This document shows positions 9,181 through 17,976 of a stretch of 64,000 nucleotides of DNA, piece after piece (position 1 is the first letter of the stretch; each line of letters opens with the position of its first letter). The position numbers and the translations under genes were made by a program. The DNA comes from Planococcus halotolerans (GTDB lineage Bacteria > Bacillota > Bacilli > Bacillales_A > Planococcaceae): assembly GCF_003289955.1 (NCBI RefSeq), contig NZ_QLZR01000008.1, positions 106,040 through 170,039 of the forward strand, written 5' to 3'. The notes beneath the pieces were generated by a model, which searched no databases, was not told the DNA's origin, and saw only the letters and a list, made by a program, of their open reading frames with translations.

Positions 9181-9186
9181 CGAACC

Positions 9187-9570
9187 ATGGAAACAATGGG
9201 ACGTCACGTAATTGCAGAACTTTGGCAGTGTGATTTTGACAAATTAAACGATATGGATTTTATCGAAAAAACTTTTGTTGATGCAGCACTCAAATCAGGG
9301 GCAGAAGTCCGCGAGGTCGCTTTTCATAAATTTGCGCCACAAGGTGTAAGCGGCGTAGTAATCATTTCTGAATCACATTTGACAATCCACAGCTTTCCTG
9401 AACACGGCTATGCAAGTGTAGATGTATATACTTGCGGAGATATGGATCCGACTATTGCAGCGGATTATATCGCTAAGGCACTTGGCTCACAATCGAGCGA
9501 AGTTAAAGAATTGCAACGTGGAATGGGTCCAGTCGGTGCTGGAAAAACCAAAGTTACAGTAACTGCATAA
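9187..9570 (+). CDS. speD: S-adenosylmethionine decarboxylase proenzyme
   Basis: A 127-residue class 1B AdoMet decarboxylase that makes the aminopropyl donor for spermidine. The proenzyme self-cleaves before Ser63 in [12 protein letters not shown] to form the pyruvoyl cofactor; catalytic His68 and Cys83 (YTCGD) are also present, so the enzyme should process and function. Length matches the B. subtilis enzyme. The start ATG has AAAGGGGG upstream. It is monocistronic, with its own promoter, a long leader and a terminator. Confidence 0.96.
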   Translation: METMGRHVIAELWQCDFDKLNDMDFIEKTFVDAALKSGAEVREVAFHKFAPQGVSGVVIISESHLTIHSFPEHGYASVDVYTCGDMDPTIAADYIAKALGSQSSEVKELQRGMGPVGAGKTKVTVTA

Positions 9571-9602
9571 TCCATTTAAACCAAGACATTAAATTAAGAC
9601 AT

Positions 9603-9634
9603 AAAAGCAGGGGAACTGATCCCCTGCTTTTTCT
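9603..9634 (+). terminator. speD terminator
   Basis: AGCAGGGG pairs with CCCCTGCT, followed by TTTTT. Confidence 0.9.
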
Positions 9635-9664
9635 ATTTGTTTGTACATAGTAATATATATTTTA

Positions 9665-10069
9665 TATAGGCCGCTTTGTCGCTTTGGACTAAGCTCTCAC
9701 AATAAGCCGAGAAGAGCACTCGTCTTATTGCTCCGCTCCGTCCTGGCGCGCTCCTTCGCTGGATTCACTTCTGGACATGATATGAAATTAAGTGGACTTA
9801 ATAACAAGAGTTGGGCTGTTATGCACTCGGGCGATGGCCCGAGTTAGCTAAGCTCAATCTATTAGTTTTTCTCTAAAAAGTTGAACTAACTAAATTGCAT
9901 TGTATGGACTGATTCGTTTCTTAAAGAGGTTTCTAGAGATATGAAGCAAAACAGCGAAGACGCCCAGGGGACCAAGCGAAGTGCTGAGATCCACTCGGGT
10001 GAAGTGAAACGAGAACGAGTTAGCTCAGCGCAAGCCCCCAGGCAAGCGTAGTTGTTTTGCGGAATATCG
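9665..10069 (+). repeat. Dispersed non-coding repeat, copy A
   Basis: This fills most of the 613-nt gap between speD and nrdR. Two modules recur at 15.35-15.58 kb. The left module (about 9683-9731) has ACAATAAGCCGAGAAG followed by ACTCGTCTT. The right module (9930-10069) runs from TCTAGAGATATGAAGCAAAA to TGTTTTGCGGAATATCG, and its ends are inverted (GCAAAACA/TGTTTTGC). Between them, 9770-9860 holds a second, more degenerate version of the same pattern (CTTCTGGACATGATATGAAA ... GAGTTAGCTAAGC). No credible protein is encoded. Confidence 0.7.
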
Positions 10070-10183
10070 ATTGTTAAAGATTAGTAATTCTCTAATATTA
10101 TTAGATTCCAAAATGAAATATTATAAACCCGGAAATTTTGTTATACTTAGAGCAACAGAAAGAGAATTTGGGGAGATGTCAAA

Positions 10184-10660
10184 ATGAAATGTCCGGCTTG
10201 TCAGCATAACGGTACCCGCGTCGTGGATTCGCGGCCAGTAGATGAATTGAAATCGATCAGAAGAAGAAGGGAATGCGAAGAATGCGGCTATCGATTCACC
10301 ACTTTCGAGAAAGTGGAAGAGATGCCGCTGATTGTCGTGAAAAAAGACGGTTCCCGCGAAGAGTTCAGCCGCGAAAAAGTATTGCGCGGCTTGATCCGTG
10401 CTTGCGAGAAACGTCCGGTGCCACTGGAAACACTTGAGGAACTGGTTTTCAATATCGAAAAAGATCTTCGCAGAATTGGCAACGCCGAAGTGAAATCCGA
10501 ACAGGTCGGAGAAATGGTGATGGACCGGCTGGCAGCAATTGACGAAGTGGCTTATGTCCGTTTTGCTTCTGTCTATCGCCAGTTCAAAGATATTAATGTA
10601 TTTATAGACGAGCTGAAGGATTTATTGAATAAGAATCCGGAAGATAAGATATCCGAGTAA
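10184..10660 (+). CDS. nrdR: Transcriptional repressor NrdR
   Basis: A 158-residue regulator of ribonucleotide reductase genes. The N-terminal zinc ribbon has CPAC and CEECGYRF (Cys at 3, 6, 31, 34), followed by an ATP-cone ([27 protein letters not shown]) that senses the dATP/ATP state. It is the first gene of nrdR-dnaB-dnaI, with 11 nt to dnaB. No NrdR box is evident in this window because the nrd genes lie elsewhere. Confidence 0.97.
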   Translation: MKCPACQHNGTRVVDSRPVDELKSIRRRRECEECGYRFTTFEKVEEMPLIVVKKDGSREEFSREKVLRGLIRACEKRPVPLETLEELVFNIEKDLRRIGNAEVKSEQVGEMVMDRLAAIDEVAYVRFASVYRQFKDINVFIDELKDLLNKNPEDKISE

Positions 10661-10671
10661 GGCGGTGAATT

Positions 10672-12033
10672 ATGACTGCATTCTATAAAGAGCTGCAGGC
10701 GGCTGATGCTTTTAAAATTCGTCTGCCTTATCCATTTTCAAATTACGACCGCCAATTACTGACTCTTCTTTATCAGCCGATGGTCGGTGCAGAAGCCATA
10801 TCCCTTTACCTGACGCTTTGGGCGGAAGGGGAAGCGGAACGGACGGAGACACCGCATTATACGCTGATGAATACTTTGGGTATGCCGATTGCCAAGATTT
10901 TTGAATCGCGTATCCAGCTGGAAGCTATCGGATTATTGAAGACTTATAAAAAAGGGACAGAATCCCGTACCTTTTTATATGAGTTATGCCCACCGCTTGA
11001 TCCTAAAGATTTTTTCACTGACCCATTGCTGTCGATGTTCCTGTTCAGCAAAATTGGGGATATCGCTTACCGCCGGGTACGGGACCGGTTTATCCTGCCT
11101 GCGGAAGACATGGAATCCTTTGAAGAAGTTTCACGGACCTTCACGGATATTTTTCAGCCGGTCCATGCAAAAGCCGGTTATCCGAACGATTCACAAAAAA
11201 TGCAGCAGCGCAGCAGAAAAGGTTATGAAGCGGAGTATGATTTCGATTTCAACCTTCTCCACCAAGGGCTTTCTGAGCAGCTGGTGCCCAAACGGGTGTT
11301 GACTGCATCGATTAAAGACACCATCTGCAAATTGGCTTTCCTGTACGGATGGGGACCGCTTGAAATGCAGAAAGTGATCCTACTGGCCATTGACGATGAT
11401 TATCGTCTTACTATAGAAGGAATTAAAAAATCCGCATCTGAGTATTATAAGATGACGGTATCTACAACTGCGCCAAAACTGGAACCGGTTCTTGCGAAAG
11501 CACCTGAACCGGAAGCTGAGCCGAAGAACCGTCAGGATGAATTGATTCTGTACCTGGAATCTGCATCGCCGATTGATGTGCTCCGGGATATTGCCGGCGG
11601 TAAAGAGCCTCTTTCTGCAGATGTGCAGCTTGCCAACAACCTGGTCATGCAGCATGGCATGGAGCCGGCGGTAGTGAACGTGCTGCTGCAATATGTTCTT
11701 CTGCGGACCGATATGAAATTGACTAAAGGTTATGTGGAAAAAATCGCTTCACACTGGATCCGTAAAAACGTGTCCACTGCTGCAGAGGCGATGGAACTCG
11801 CGCGCACTGAACATGCCCAATATATGAAATGGAAATCGGAAGGCTCGCCTGTTGCCGCCTCGAAATCTTCGTCACGTTCTAACGGCAAGCCTGTCCGTGA
11901 GGAAAAACTGCCGGAATGGTTCTATACGAAAGATGAGCCGCAGGCAACAGCTCCACAGAAAAATGAAAGCCTGGAAGTCGAGAAGCAAAAACTCCTGGCA
12001 AAACTTGCTTTGAAAAAAGGGAAGGGTGATTAA
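10672..12033 (+). CDS. dnaB: Replication initiation and membrane attachment protein DnaB
   Basis: A 453-residue DnaB (DnaB/DnaD/DnaI primosome type, not the helicase). In Firmicutes it acts with DnaD to load the replicative helicase at oriC and in restart. DnaD-like helical domains are expected near 10-280 and 290-400 (DVLRDIAGGKEPLSADVQLANNLV and GMEPAVVNVLLQYVLLRTDMKLTKGYVEKIASHW). A low-complexity linker (PKLEPVLAKAPEPEAEPKNRQ) separates them. The stop abuts the dnaI ATG with no gap. Confidence 0.95.
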   Translation: MTAFYKELQAADAFKIRLPYPFSNYDRQLLTLLYQPMVGAEAISLYLTLWAEGEAERTETPHYTLMNTLGMPIAKIFESRIQLEAIGLLKTYKKGTESRTFLYELCPPLDPKDFFTDPLLSMFLFSKIGDIAYRRVRDRFILPAEDMESFEEVSRTFTDIFQPVHAKAGYPNDSQKMQQRSRKGYEAEYDFDFNLLHQGLSEQLVPKRVLTASIKDTICKLAFLYGWGPLEMQKVILLAIDDDYRLTIEGIKKSASEYYKMTVSTTAPKLEPVLAKAPEPEAEPKNRQDELILYLESASPIDVLRDIAGGKEPLSADVQLANNLVMQHGMEPAVVNVLLQYVLLRTDMKLTKGYVEKIASHWIRKNVSTAAEAMELARTEHAQYMKWKSEGSPVAASKSSSRSNGKPVREEKLPEWFYTKDEPQATAPQKNESLEVEKQKLLAKLALKKGKGD

Positions 12034-12969
12034 ATGGAACCGATACGGGAAACCTTAAAACGGGTTGTCAATGCACCGGCTTTTTCAGAGCGTTACAATG
12101 ATATGCGCAAGGAAGTGCTGGAGAACCCAGGCGTCCAGAGTTTTCTTGAAGAAAATGCCTCTGAAATCGATAAAAGCATCGTCGACCGCGGCATGCACAA
12201 ATTATATGAGTACATCGACCAATCACATGACTGCAATAAATGCCCGAGCTTAGACGGATGCATCAATCATTTGAAGGGCTTCGAACCCAATCTGGTGCTT
12301 GAACGCAACACGATCGGCATTGCATATACGCCATGCAAATCTAAGAATGCTTATGACAATAAACGACGTGCAAGCTCCCTGATCCACAGCATGTACATGC
12401 CGAAAGAAGTTATGCAGGCGACGCTGTCCAATTTCGAACCGGACGACAGCCGGATGGAAGCATTCCGGGCAGTCGGCGCATTTCTTGATCAGGCAACAGG
12501 ACCGGATAACCTGCCGGAAAAAGGTTTGTTTTTCTACGGCAAATTCGGGGTGGGAAAATCCTATCTGTTAAGTGCGGTGGCAAATGAGCTGGCGGAGATA
12601 AACGTCAAATCGGTTTTGGTATTCGTACCCGAATTCATGCGTGAAATGAAGCAGGCAATCGGCGACCAGACGCTCCAGGAAAAAGTGGACTACGTCAAAA
12701 AGGCGGATGTTCTGATGCTGGATGATATTGGAGCGGAAGCGATGTCGAGCTGGACGCGTGATGAAGTGCTGGGAACCATTCTTCATTACCGCATGGCAGA
12801 AAAGCTTCCGACTTTCATGACTTCGAATTTCAGCTACTCTGAACTTCAGCATCACCTTACTTATTCTCAACGTGGTGAAAAAGAAGATTTAAAAGCGGCA
12901 CGTGTTATGGAACGGATTCGTGCACTCACGAGTCCTGTGAAAATGGACGGCCGCAACTGGCGTAATTAA
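12034..12969 (+). CDS. dnaI: Primosomal helicase loader DnaI
   Basis: A 311-residue AAA+ ATPase that loads the replicative helicase. The N-terminal domain has a zinc-binding cluster (CNKCPSLDGC...CKSKN), followed by Walker A GKFGVGKSYLL and Walker B VLMLDDIGAE, then TSNFSYSEL as sensor 1. Its ATG directly follows the dnaB stop, and the Shine-Dalgarno GGGAAGGG lies inside dnaB, so the two are coupled. Confidence 0.96.
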   Translation: MEPIRETLKRVVNAPAFSERYNDMRKEVLENPGVQSFLEENASEIDKSIVDRGMHKLYEYIDQSHDCNKCPSLDGCINHLKGFEPNLVLERNTIGIAYTPCKSKNAYDNKRRASSLIHSMYMPKEVMQATLSNFEPDDSRMEAFRAVGAFLDQATGPDNLPEKGLFFYGKFGVGKSYLLSAVANELAEINVKSVLVFVPEFMREMKQAIGDQTLQEKVDYVKKADVLMLDDIGAEAMSSWTRDEVLGTILHYRMAEKLPTFMTSNFSYSELQHHLTYSQRGEKEDLKAARVMERIRALTSPVKMDGRNWRN

Positions 12970-13011
12970 ATTTGGTGCGAAGTCATTATAAATGCATTTT
13001 ATTTACAGTGA

Positions 13012-13040
13012 TTGCATTTTAAATGCTTTCGGTTTATAGT
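13012..13040 (+). promoter_or_regulatory. thrS promoter
   Basis: TTGCAT and TATAGT are separated by 17 nt, upstream of the T-box leader. Confidence 0.7.
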
Positions 13041-13046
13041 AAATAC

Positions 13047-13314
13047 AATCGAAATATGATTTTAAATGCGACGACGAGGACAATAATGGATTGCACGACT
13101 TCCAGAGAGAGAAGCCCAGGCTGAAAGCTTCTTAAGAAACGGCAATCCATTTACCGCCTCCGAGCAGCAGCTGTGAACATTTTATTTAGTAGCAGCTGCC
13201 GGCAACCGGCCCGTTAGCCGATGCAGAGCTTCGTCCCATTCAGTTTACTGATTGGGGCAGAAGAAGGGTGGAACCACGAACTGAGCTTCGTCCCTTTGGG
13301 ATGGGGCTTTTTTG
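13047..13314 (+). promoter_or_regulatory. T-box leader of thrS
   Basis: The T-box core AAGGGTGGAACCACG is at 13264-13278. The leader ends in an intrinsic terminator (AGCTTCGTCCC/GGGATGGGGCT, then TTTTTT, 13284-13314). In stem I the inner helix GGATTGC/GCAATCC is bordered by an internal loop whose 3' side reads TTTACCG; ACC at 13153-13155 is a threonine codon and the likely specifier. Uncharged tRNA-Thr would stabilise the antiterminator and raise thrS expression. Confidence 0.92.
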
Positions 13315-13377
13315 TGTTCCAAAATGTTTCTGCAATTGGATCATGGAAAAAGATGAAAATCAAAAGGAGAGATTGCT

Positions 13378-15306
13378 ATGTCAGACATGATCAATTTAAA
13401 ATTTCCGGATGGAGCCGTAAAGGAATTCGAACGGGGCACTACAACAGAAGATGTGGCGGGATCAATCAGCCCTGGCCTTCGTAAAAAAGCTTTGGCTGGT
13501 AAAATCGGCGACCGCCTTGTTGATTTGAAAGCACCACTGAACGAAGATGGAGACATTGCAATCATCACAGCGGAATCGGATGAAGCATTGGAAATCCTTC
13601 GCCACAGTACAGCGCATTTATTGGCGCAGGCGGTTAAACGTCTATACCCGGATGCGAAGCTGGGTGTTGGTCCAGTGATTGAAAATGGTTTCTACTACGA
13701 TATCGATACAGAATCAGCGATTACTTCTGAAGACCTTCCGAAAATCGAGAAGGAAATGAAGAAAATCATCGGTGAAAATCTTGAAATCGTCTGTCATAGT
13801 GTTTCCCGCGCAGAAGCGCAGGAACGTTTTGCAGCAATTGAAGATCCGTACAAACTTGAACTTCTTGAAGCAATTCCGGAAGATGAGCAGGTTACAATCT
13901 ATGAGCAAGGTGAATTTTTCGATCTTTGCCGCGGCATCCACGTTCCGGCAACAGGCAAGCTGAAAGAATTCAAATTACTGAGTGTGGCCGGTGCATATTG
14001 GAGAGGCGACAGCGACAATAAAATGCTGCAGCGTATTTATGGCACTGCGTTCTTCAAAAAAGAAGACTTGAAAGCGCATCTTGAAATGCTTGAAGAAGCA
14101 AAAGAACGCGATCATCGTAAAATCGGCAAGGAATTAAATCTGTTCATGAATTCGCAGAAAGTCGGCCAGGGGCTGCCAATGTGGCTGCCGAAAGGCGCGA
14201 CAATCCGCCGCATCATCGAGCGTTATATTGTTGATAAAGAAGAACGTTTGGGTTACGACCACGTCTACACTCCAGTTCTTGGCAGCGTCGAACTTTATAA
14301 GACAAGCGGCCACTGGGACCATTATCAGGACGATATGTTCCCGGTCATGAGCATGGATAACGAAGATTTGGTGCTTCGCCCGATGAACTGTCCGCATCAC
14401 ATGATGATTTTCAAACAGGGTATTCATTCATACCGCCAGATGCCGGTCCGTATCGCGGAACTTGGCACAATGCACCGTTATGAAATGTCCGGCGCCTTAT
14501 CAGGATTGCAGCGCGTTCGCGGTATGACTTTGAATGATGCGCATTTATTCGTAAGACCTGACCAGATCAAGGACGAATTCAAACGTGTCGTCAATCTGGT
14601 GGTGGAAGTCTATAAAGACTTCGACATCAAAGATTATTCATTCCGCGTATCTTACCGTGATCCGGAAGATAAAGAAAAATACTTCGATGACGATGCCATG
14701 TGGGAACGTGCACAATCCATGCTGAAAGAAGCAATGGACGAAATGGGCTTGGATTATGTGGAAGCAGAAGGAGAAGCGGCATTCTACGGACCGAAATTGG
14801 ATGTCCAGGTGAAAACTGCGCTCGGCAAAGAAGAGACTCTTTCTACAGTACAGCTTGATTTCCTGTTGCCTGAACGCTTCGACCTTTCCTATATCGGAGA
14901 AGACGGCAAACAGCACCGTCCGGTTGTTATCCACCGTGGTGTCGTTTCAACAATGGAACGTTTTGTCGCATTCCTGATCGAAGAATATAAAGGTGCTTTC
15001 CCGACTTGGCTAGCGCCAGTCCAAGTGGAAATCATCCCGGTATCACTCGATGTCCACAGTGACTATGCCAATGAAGTGCAGGAAAAACTGCAGTCGCACA
15101 AACTGCGTGCCGATATTGACGGACGCGATGAAAAACTGGGCTACAAGATCCGCGAAGCTCAGATGCAGAAAGTTCCTTATATGCTCGTTCTTGGTGATAA
15201 AGAGATGGAAGACGGTTCTGTAAATGTCCGTAAATACGGTGAGCAGAAGTCGGAAAGCATGCCGTTTGATGACTTCCTGTCGATGATTCAGGGAGAACTT
15301 CGATAA
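13378..15306 (+). CDS. thrS: Threonyl-tRNA synthetase
   Basis: A 642-residue class II synthetase. Domains in order: TGS (about 1-64), the editing/SAD domain ([21 protein letters not shown]), the catalytic core with zinc ligands in MNCPHHM and VVIHRGV, motif 2 around [19 protein letters not shown], and a C-terminal anticodon-binding domain ([18 protein letters not shown]). AAAGGAG precedes the ATG. Regulated by the T-box leader. Confidence 0.98.
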   Translation: MSDMINLKFPDGAVKEFERGTTTEDVAGSISPGLRKKALAGKIGDRLVDLKAPLNEDGDIAIITAESDEALEILRHSTAHLLAQAVKRLYPDAKLGVGPVIENGFYYDIDTESAITSEDLPKIEKEMKKIIGENLEIVCHSVSRAEAQERFAAIEDPYKLELLEAIPEDEQVTIYEQGEFFDLCRGIHVPATGKLKEFKLLSVAGAYWRGDSDNKMLQRIYGTAFFKKEDLKAHLEMLEEAKERDHRKIGKELNLFMNSQKVGQGLPMWLPKGATIRRIIERYIVDKEERLGYDHVYTPVLGSVELYKTSGHWDHYQDDMFPVMSMDNEDLVLRPMNCPHHMMIFKQGIHSYRQMPVRIAELGTMHRYEMSGALSGLQRVRGMTLNDAHLFVRPDQIKDEFKRVVNLVVEVYKDFDIKDYSFRVSYRDPEDKEKYFDDDAMWERAQSMLKEAMDEMGLDYVEAEGEAAFYGPKLDVQVKTALGKEETLSTVQLDFLLPERFDLSYIGEDGKQHRPVVIHRGVVSTMERFVAFLIEEYKGAFPTWLAPVQVEIIPVSLDVHSDYANEVQEKLQSHKLRADIDGRDEKLGYKIREAQMQKVPYMLVLGDKEMEDGSVNVRKYGEQKSESMPFDDFLSMIQGELR

Positions 15307-15353
15307 GTTTGGATTAGAGAAATACCATATATACCGCTTCGGTATACCGCTAC

Positions 15354-15582
15354 GGCGCTATGGACAAGCCTCTCGCAATAAGCCGAGAAGACCACTCGTC
15401 TTCTGCCCGGTCGGCATTCGCCTGCTCCTGAACCGCGCCGGCACTGAGAGAGACTTCTAGAGATATGGAGCAAAACAGCGAAGCGCGGTCGAAGGTCTTT
15501 CGACCGGCGCTTTGCGACGAAGCTAGCGCAGCGATGCAGGAGCACGAGGTTTTGGCAAGCTTATCTGTTTTGCGGAATATCG
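15354..15582 (+). repeat. Dispersed non-coding repeat, copy B
   Basis: This occupies most of the gap between thrS and the infC promoter. The left module (about 15360-15404) shares GCAATAAGCCGAGAAGACC and ACTCGTCTTCTGC with copy A; AGAAGAC and GTCTTCT form a hairpin. The right module runs from AGATATGGAGCAAAACAGCG (15461-15480) to CTGTTTTGCGGAATATCG (15565-15582), with ends in inverted orientation. The interior differs between copies but keeps AGCGCAGCG-like words and its own hairpin (GGTCGAAGG-TC-TTTCGACC). Confidence 0.7.
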
Positions 15583-15610
15583 TCTATGTAAGGTTTATTG
15601 AGATGAACTG

Positions 15611-15639
15611 TTGACACGCCTATAGGTGCGTGGTATTAT
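15611..15639 (+). promoter_or_regulatory. infC operon promoter
   Basis: TTGACA and TATTAT with 17-nt spacing, immediately before the L20-type leader. Confidence 0.85.
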
Positions 15640-15645
15640 AAATAA

Positions 15646-15860
15646 GGTTATAGAATACTTATATGTGCAAGCAGGAGCACCCGCTTCTCACCTGATCGAC
15701 CAAATGTTGGCAGGTAGACACGATTTGACTATTTCACGCTGAGGCGTGCTGTCATAAATTGCGGGTGGGCCGAACGAGGTCCATCCGCTTTTTCTTTGGA
15801 TCGGAACCTGTAAGCCGACATGGTCGGTTACGCATTTTAAGCTATTCGCAACACTATCCG
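15646..15860 (+). promoter_or_regulatory. L20-type autoregulatory leader of infC-rpmI-rplT
   Basis: A long untranslated leader ends in a strong terminator hairpin (GCGGGTGGGCC/GGTCCATCCGC, then TTTTT, 15761-15794). Upstream are GC-rich elements (CACGCTGAGGCGTG at 15736-15749). In Bacillus the equivalent leader binds ribosomal protein L20 to promote premature termination; position and architecture match, and I assign it on that basis. Confidence 0.8.
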
Positions 15861-15873
15861 GAGGTGGATTATT

Positions 15874-16392
15874 ATTAGCAAAGACAGTAATGTAAACGAA
15901 GGCATTCGTGCACGGGAATTACGGGTTATTGATCAAAATGGTGAACAGCTCGGCATTAAAACGCGCAACGAAGCCCTAGAAATTGCAGGTCGTGTCAACT
16001 TGGATCTGGTTCTTGTGGCTCCTCAAGCTAAGCCGCCGGTTGCCCGCATCATGGACCATGGTAAGTTCAAGTTTGAGCAGCAGAAGAAGGAACGTGAGAT
16101 TCGCAAGAATCAAAAAGTCATCGTAGTGAAAGAGGTTCGTTTGAGCCCTGGAATCGACGACCACGACTTCAACACGAAGCTTCGGAACGCAATCAAGTTC
16201 CTTGAAAAAGGCGACAAAGTCAAAGCTTCAATCCGTTTTAAAGGCCGTGCGATTACGCATAAAGAAATCGGACAACGTGTCCTTGAACGCTTCGCAGAAG
16301 CGTGCAAAGAAGTTGCTACGGTTGAACAGCGCCCTAAAATGGATGGACGCAGCATGTTCTTGATGCTGGCTCCAGTCAACGAAAAAGAATAA
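15874..16392 (+). CDS. infC: Translation initiation factor IF-3
   Basis: A 172-residue IF-3. Reading from the ATT at 15874 gives (I/M)[37 protein letters not shown], the conserved IF-3 N-domain; the first in-frame ATG (16000) would delete it. GGAGGTGG (15860-15867) is correctly spaced for one of the three tandem ATT codons at 15868-15876, and the last matches B. subtilis. A non-AUG start lets IF-3 repress its own translation. The C-domain follows [19 protein letters not shown]. First gene of the operon with rpmI and rplT. Confidence 0.93.
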   Translation: MSKDSNVNEGIRARELRVIDQNGEQLGIKTRNEALEIAGRVNLDLVLVAPQAKPPVARIMDHGKFKFEQQKKEREIRKNQKVIVVKEVRLSPGIDDHDFNTKLRNAIKFLEKGDKVKASIRFKGRAITHKEIGQRVLERFAEACKEVATVEQRPKMDGRSMFLMLAPVNEKE

Positions 16393-16420
16393 CAGTACAA
16401 TTGTTTAGGAGGAACTCGAA

Positions 16421-16621
16421 ATGCCGAAAATGAAAAGCCATAGCGGTGCGTCAAAACGTTTCAAGAAAACTGGAACTGGTAAAGTAAAACGCAATCGTTC
16501 ACACACAAGCCACTTATTTGCAAACAAATCGACTAAGCAAAAGCGTAAACTCCGTAAAGGAAAGCTTGTATCTTCAGGCGATTTGAAACGCATTAAATCT
16601 TTGATCTACAACATGAAGTAA
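16421..16621 (+). CDS. rpmI: Ribosomal protein bL35
   Basis: 66 residues, highly basic, [20 protein letters not shown] at the start and a [17 protein letters not shown] centre typical of bL35. TTAGGAGG precedes the ATG. It sits in the large subunit near the exit tunnel. Second gene of the infC operon. Confidence 0.98.
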   Translation: MPKMKSHSGASKRFKKTGTGKVKRNRSHTSHLFANKSTKQKRKLRKGKLVSSGDLKRIKSLIYNMK

Positions 16622-16638
16622 TAACGAAAAGCGAAAAC

Positions 16639-16728
16639 GGCCGTTCAGCTCCGGCAGACTTAAGATGAACTTCCGAAGCGGCGTTTTTTGCCGCACAGGA
16701 AGGGCAGCTTAAGACCGAGGAGCTGGCC
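16639..16728 (+). other. Long interrupted hairpin between rpmI and rplT
   Basis: The 174-nt rpmI-rplT gap folds into one long stem: GGCC/GGCC, CAGCTCC (16646-16652)/GGAGCTG (16719-16725), CTTAAG/CTTAAG, CTTCC (16670-16674)/GGAAG (16698-16702) and GCGGC/GCCGC around a T-rich loop at 16683-16689. As I recall, the gap in B. subtilis is only a few tens of nt. It could be an L20 binding site, a processing site or an inserted miniature element. Confidence 0.6.
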
Positions 16729-16795
16729 CGTTGGAGTCTGGACAAGACCGAACCAAAAATCGAATTCTTTATATTCAAGCAGGAGGTAATGTATT

Positions 16796-17155
16796 ATGCC
16801 ACGCGTAAAAGGTGGAACAGTGACGCGCCAGCGTCGTAAAAAGGTCATTAAATTAGCAAAAGGTTATTATGGTGCGAAGCACATCCTTTTCAAAGTAGCA
16901 AACCAACAGGTGATGAAGTCAGGTAACTATGCTTACCGTGACCGTCGCAACAAAAAACGTGACTTCCGCAGATTGTGGATCACTCGTATCAACGCAGCAG
17001 CTCGTTTGAACGACATCTCTTACAGCCGTCTAATGAACGGTTTGAAAGTTGCCGGCATCGACATCAACCGCAAAATGCTAGCTGAAATCGCTGTATCTGA
17101 TGCAGCTGCATTCACAGCACTAGCTGACCAAGCTAAAAAAGCATTGAACAAATAA
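16796..17155 (+). CDS. rplT: Ribosomal protein bL20
   Basis: 119 residues, [28 protein letters not shown] at the N-terminus, basic alpha-helical tail then a globular RNA-binding domain. It is a primary assembly protein of the large subunit and, in Bacillus, the repressor of this operon through the leader. CAGGAGG precedes the ATG. Confidence 0.98.
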   Translation: MPRVKGGTVTRQRRKKVIKLAKGYYGAKHILFKVANQQVMKSGNYAYRDRRNKKRDFRRLWITRINAAARLNDISYSRLMNGLKVAGIDINRKMLAEIAVSDAAAFTALADQAKKALNK

Positions 17156-17166
17156 GATAAATGCAC

Positions 17167-17200
17167 AAAAAAGACTGGCGATCATTCGCCAGTCTTTTTT
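17167..17200 (+). terminator. infC operon terminator
   Basis: AAAGACTGGCG pairs with CGCCAGTCTTT, followed by a T run. Confidence 0.92.
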
Positions 17201-17216
17201 AATGGAGGAATAGTAA

Positions 17217-17495
17217 ATGTTTATTGTGATTTCCGCTTATATCGCTATTTTATCCCTGATGGCATTAATAATGATGAAAGCCGATAAACGTCAGGCGCAG
17301 AAGAGAGGCCAGCGAATTCCAGAAAAAAATCTGTGGAGAGTCGCATTGTTCGGCGGGGGAATCGGCGCCTATATCGGCCTGATGGCATTCCGCCACAAAA
17401 CCAAGCACACGAATTTCCGGATCGGATTCCTGATGCTGGCGGTTCTTCAAGCAGCGCTGCTCGTCTGGATTTACAGTGAATATGGTCTTCGTTAA
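17217..17495 (+). CDS. DUF1294 membrane protein (YsdA-like)
   Basis: 92 residues with an N-terminal membrane helix (VISAYIAILSLMALIMM), a cytoplasmic basic segment with the DUF1294 motif (KNLWRVALFGGGIGAYIGLMAFRHKTKH) and a C-terminal membrane helix. Function unknown; B. subtilis ysdA occupies the same place after rplT. The end overlaps the convergent gene by 4 nt. Confidence 0.85.
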   Translation: MFIVISAYIAILSLMALIMMKADKRQAQKRGQRIPEKNLWRVALFGGGIGAYIGLMAFRHKTKHTNFRIGFLMLAVLQAALLVWIYSEYGLR

Positions 17496-17884
17496 GCGTC
17501 ATTTCCGCTCTTCATCAATTGTTCGATCGGGTTTTTCCAGTTGATGGCGGCATTCGGGTAATTCATTTGGATTTCCTTTTCGAGAAAGTGGAAATCCTCT
17601 TTAGTGAAACCTTGCAGCATTGCAGGGTCTTCTGCCCAAACGAAGATTGAAACCACTTCAAACGCGTCGTCGGTCGTGCCGAGGTATTTTTCCCCTTCAA
17701 AGATGACGCCGCGCAATGTAATGAAGAAGTTTTTGCGTACATTTTGGACATCATCATAGAAATAATAGGATTTACTTTCGACCGCAGCATCGAATTTTCG
17801 TTTCGGGTCGAATACATAGCGCAGCAAACGATAGAATAGATATATAATTAATGCAATAACAATGAAACGGATGATGATGGCCAT
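17492..17884 (-). CDS. YsdB-like small membrane-anchored protein
   Basis: 130 residues: one N-terminal membrane helix (IIIRFIVIALIIYLFYRLL) then a soluble domain (FDPKRKFDAAVESKSYYFYDDVQNVRKNFFITLRGVIFEGEKYL). It resembles the YsdB protein at the same locus in B. subtilis, which is linked to the sigma-W response; function is unknown. Here it is on the opposite strand to its neighbours. Confidence 0.75.
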   Translation of the reverse strand: MAIIIRFIVIALIIYLFYRLLRYVFDPKRKFDAAVESKSYYFYDDVQNVRKNFFITLRGVIFEGEKYLGTTDDAFEVVSIFVWAEDPAMLQGFTKEDFHFLEKEIQMNYPNAAINWKNPIEQLMKSGNDA

Positions 17885-17976
17885 GCAAAATACCCCCTTG
17901 CAAAAGTGGTTGTCATATATAATACGGACATAAAGAATTATGGTTTCAAGATTTATTGAAAAAAAGGAGAATTCTT

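Noticed and set aside
9641..9847. Open frame of 68 codons in the speD-nrdR gap
   Set aside because: It lies in the dispersed repeat, has no ribosome-binding site and the corresponding frame in copy B is not kept.
13221..13484. Open frame of 87 codons over the thrS leader
   Set aside because: It runs through the T-box core and terminator and then out of frame into thrS.
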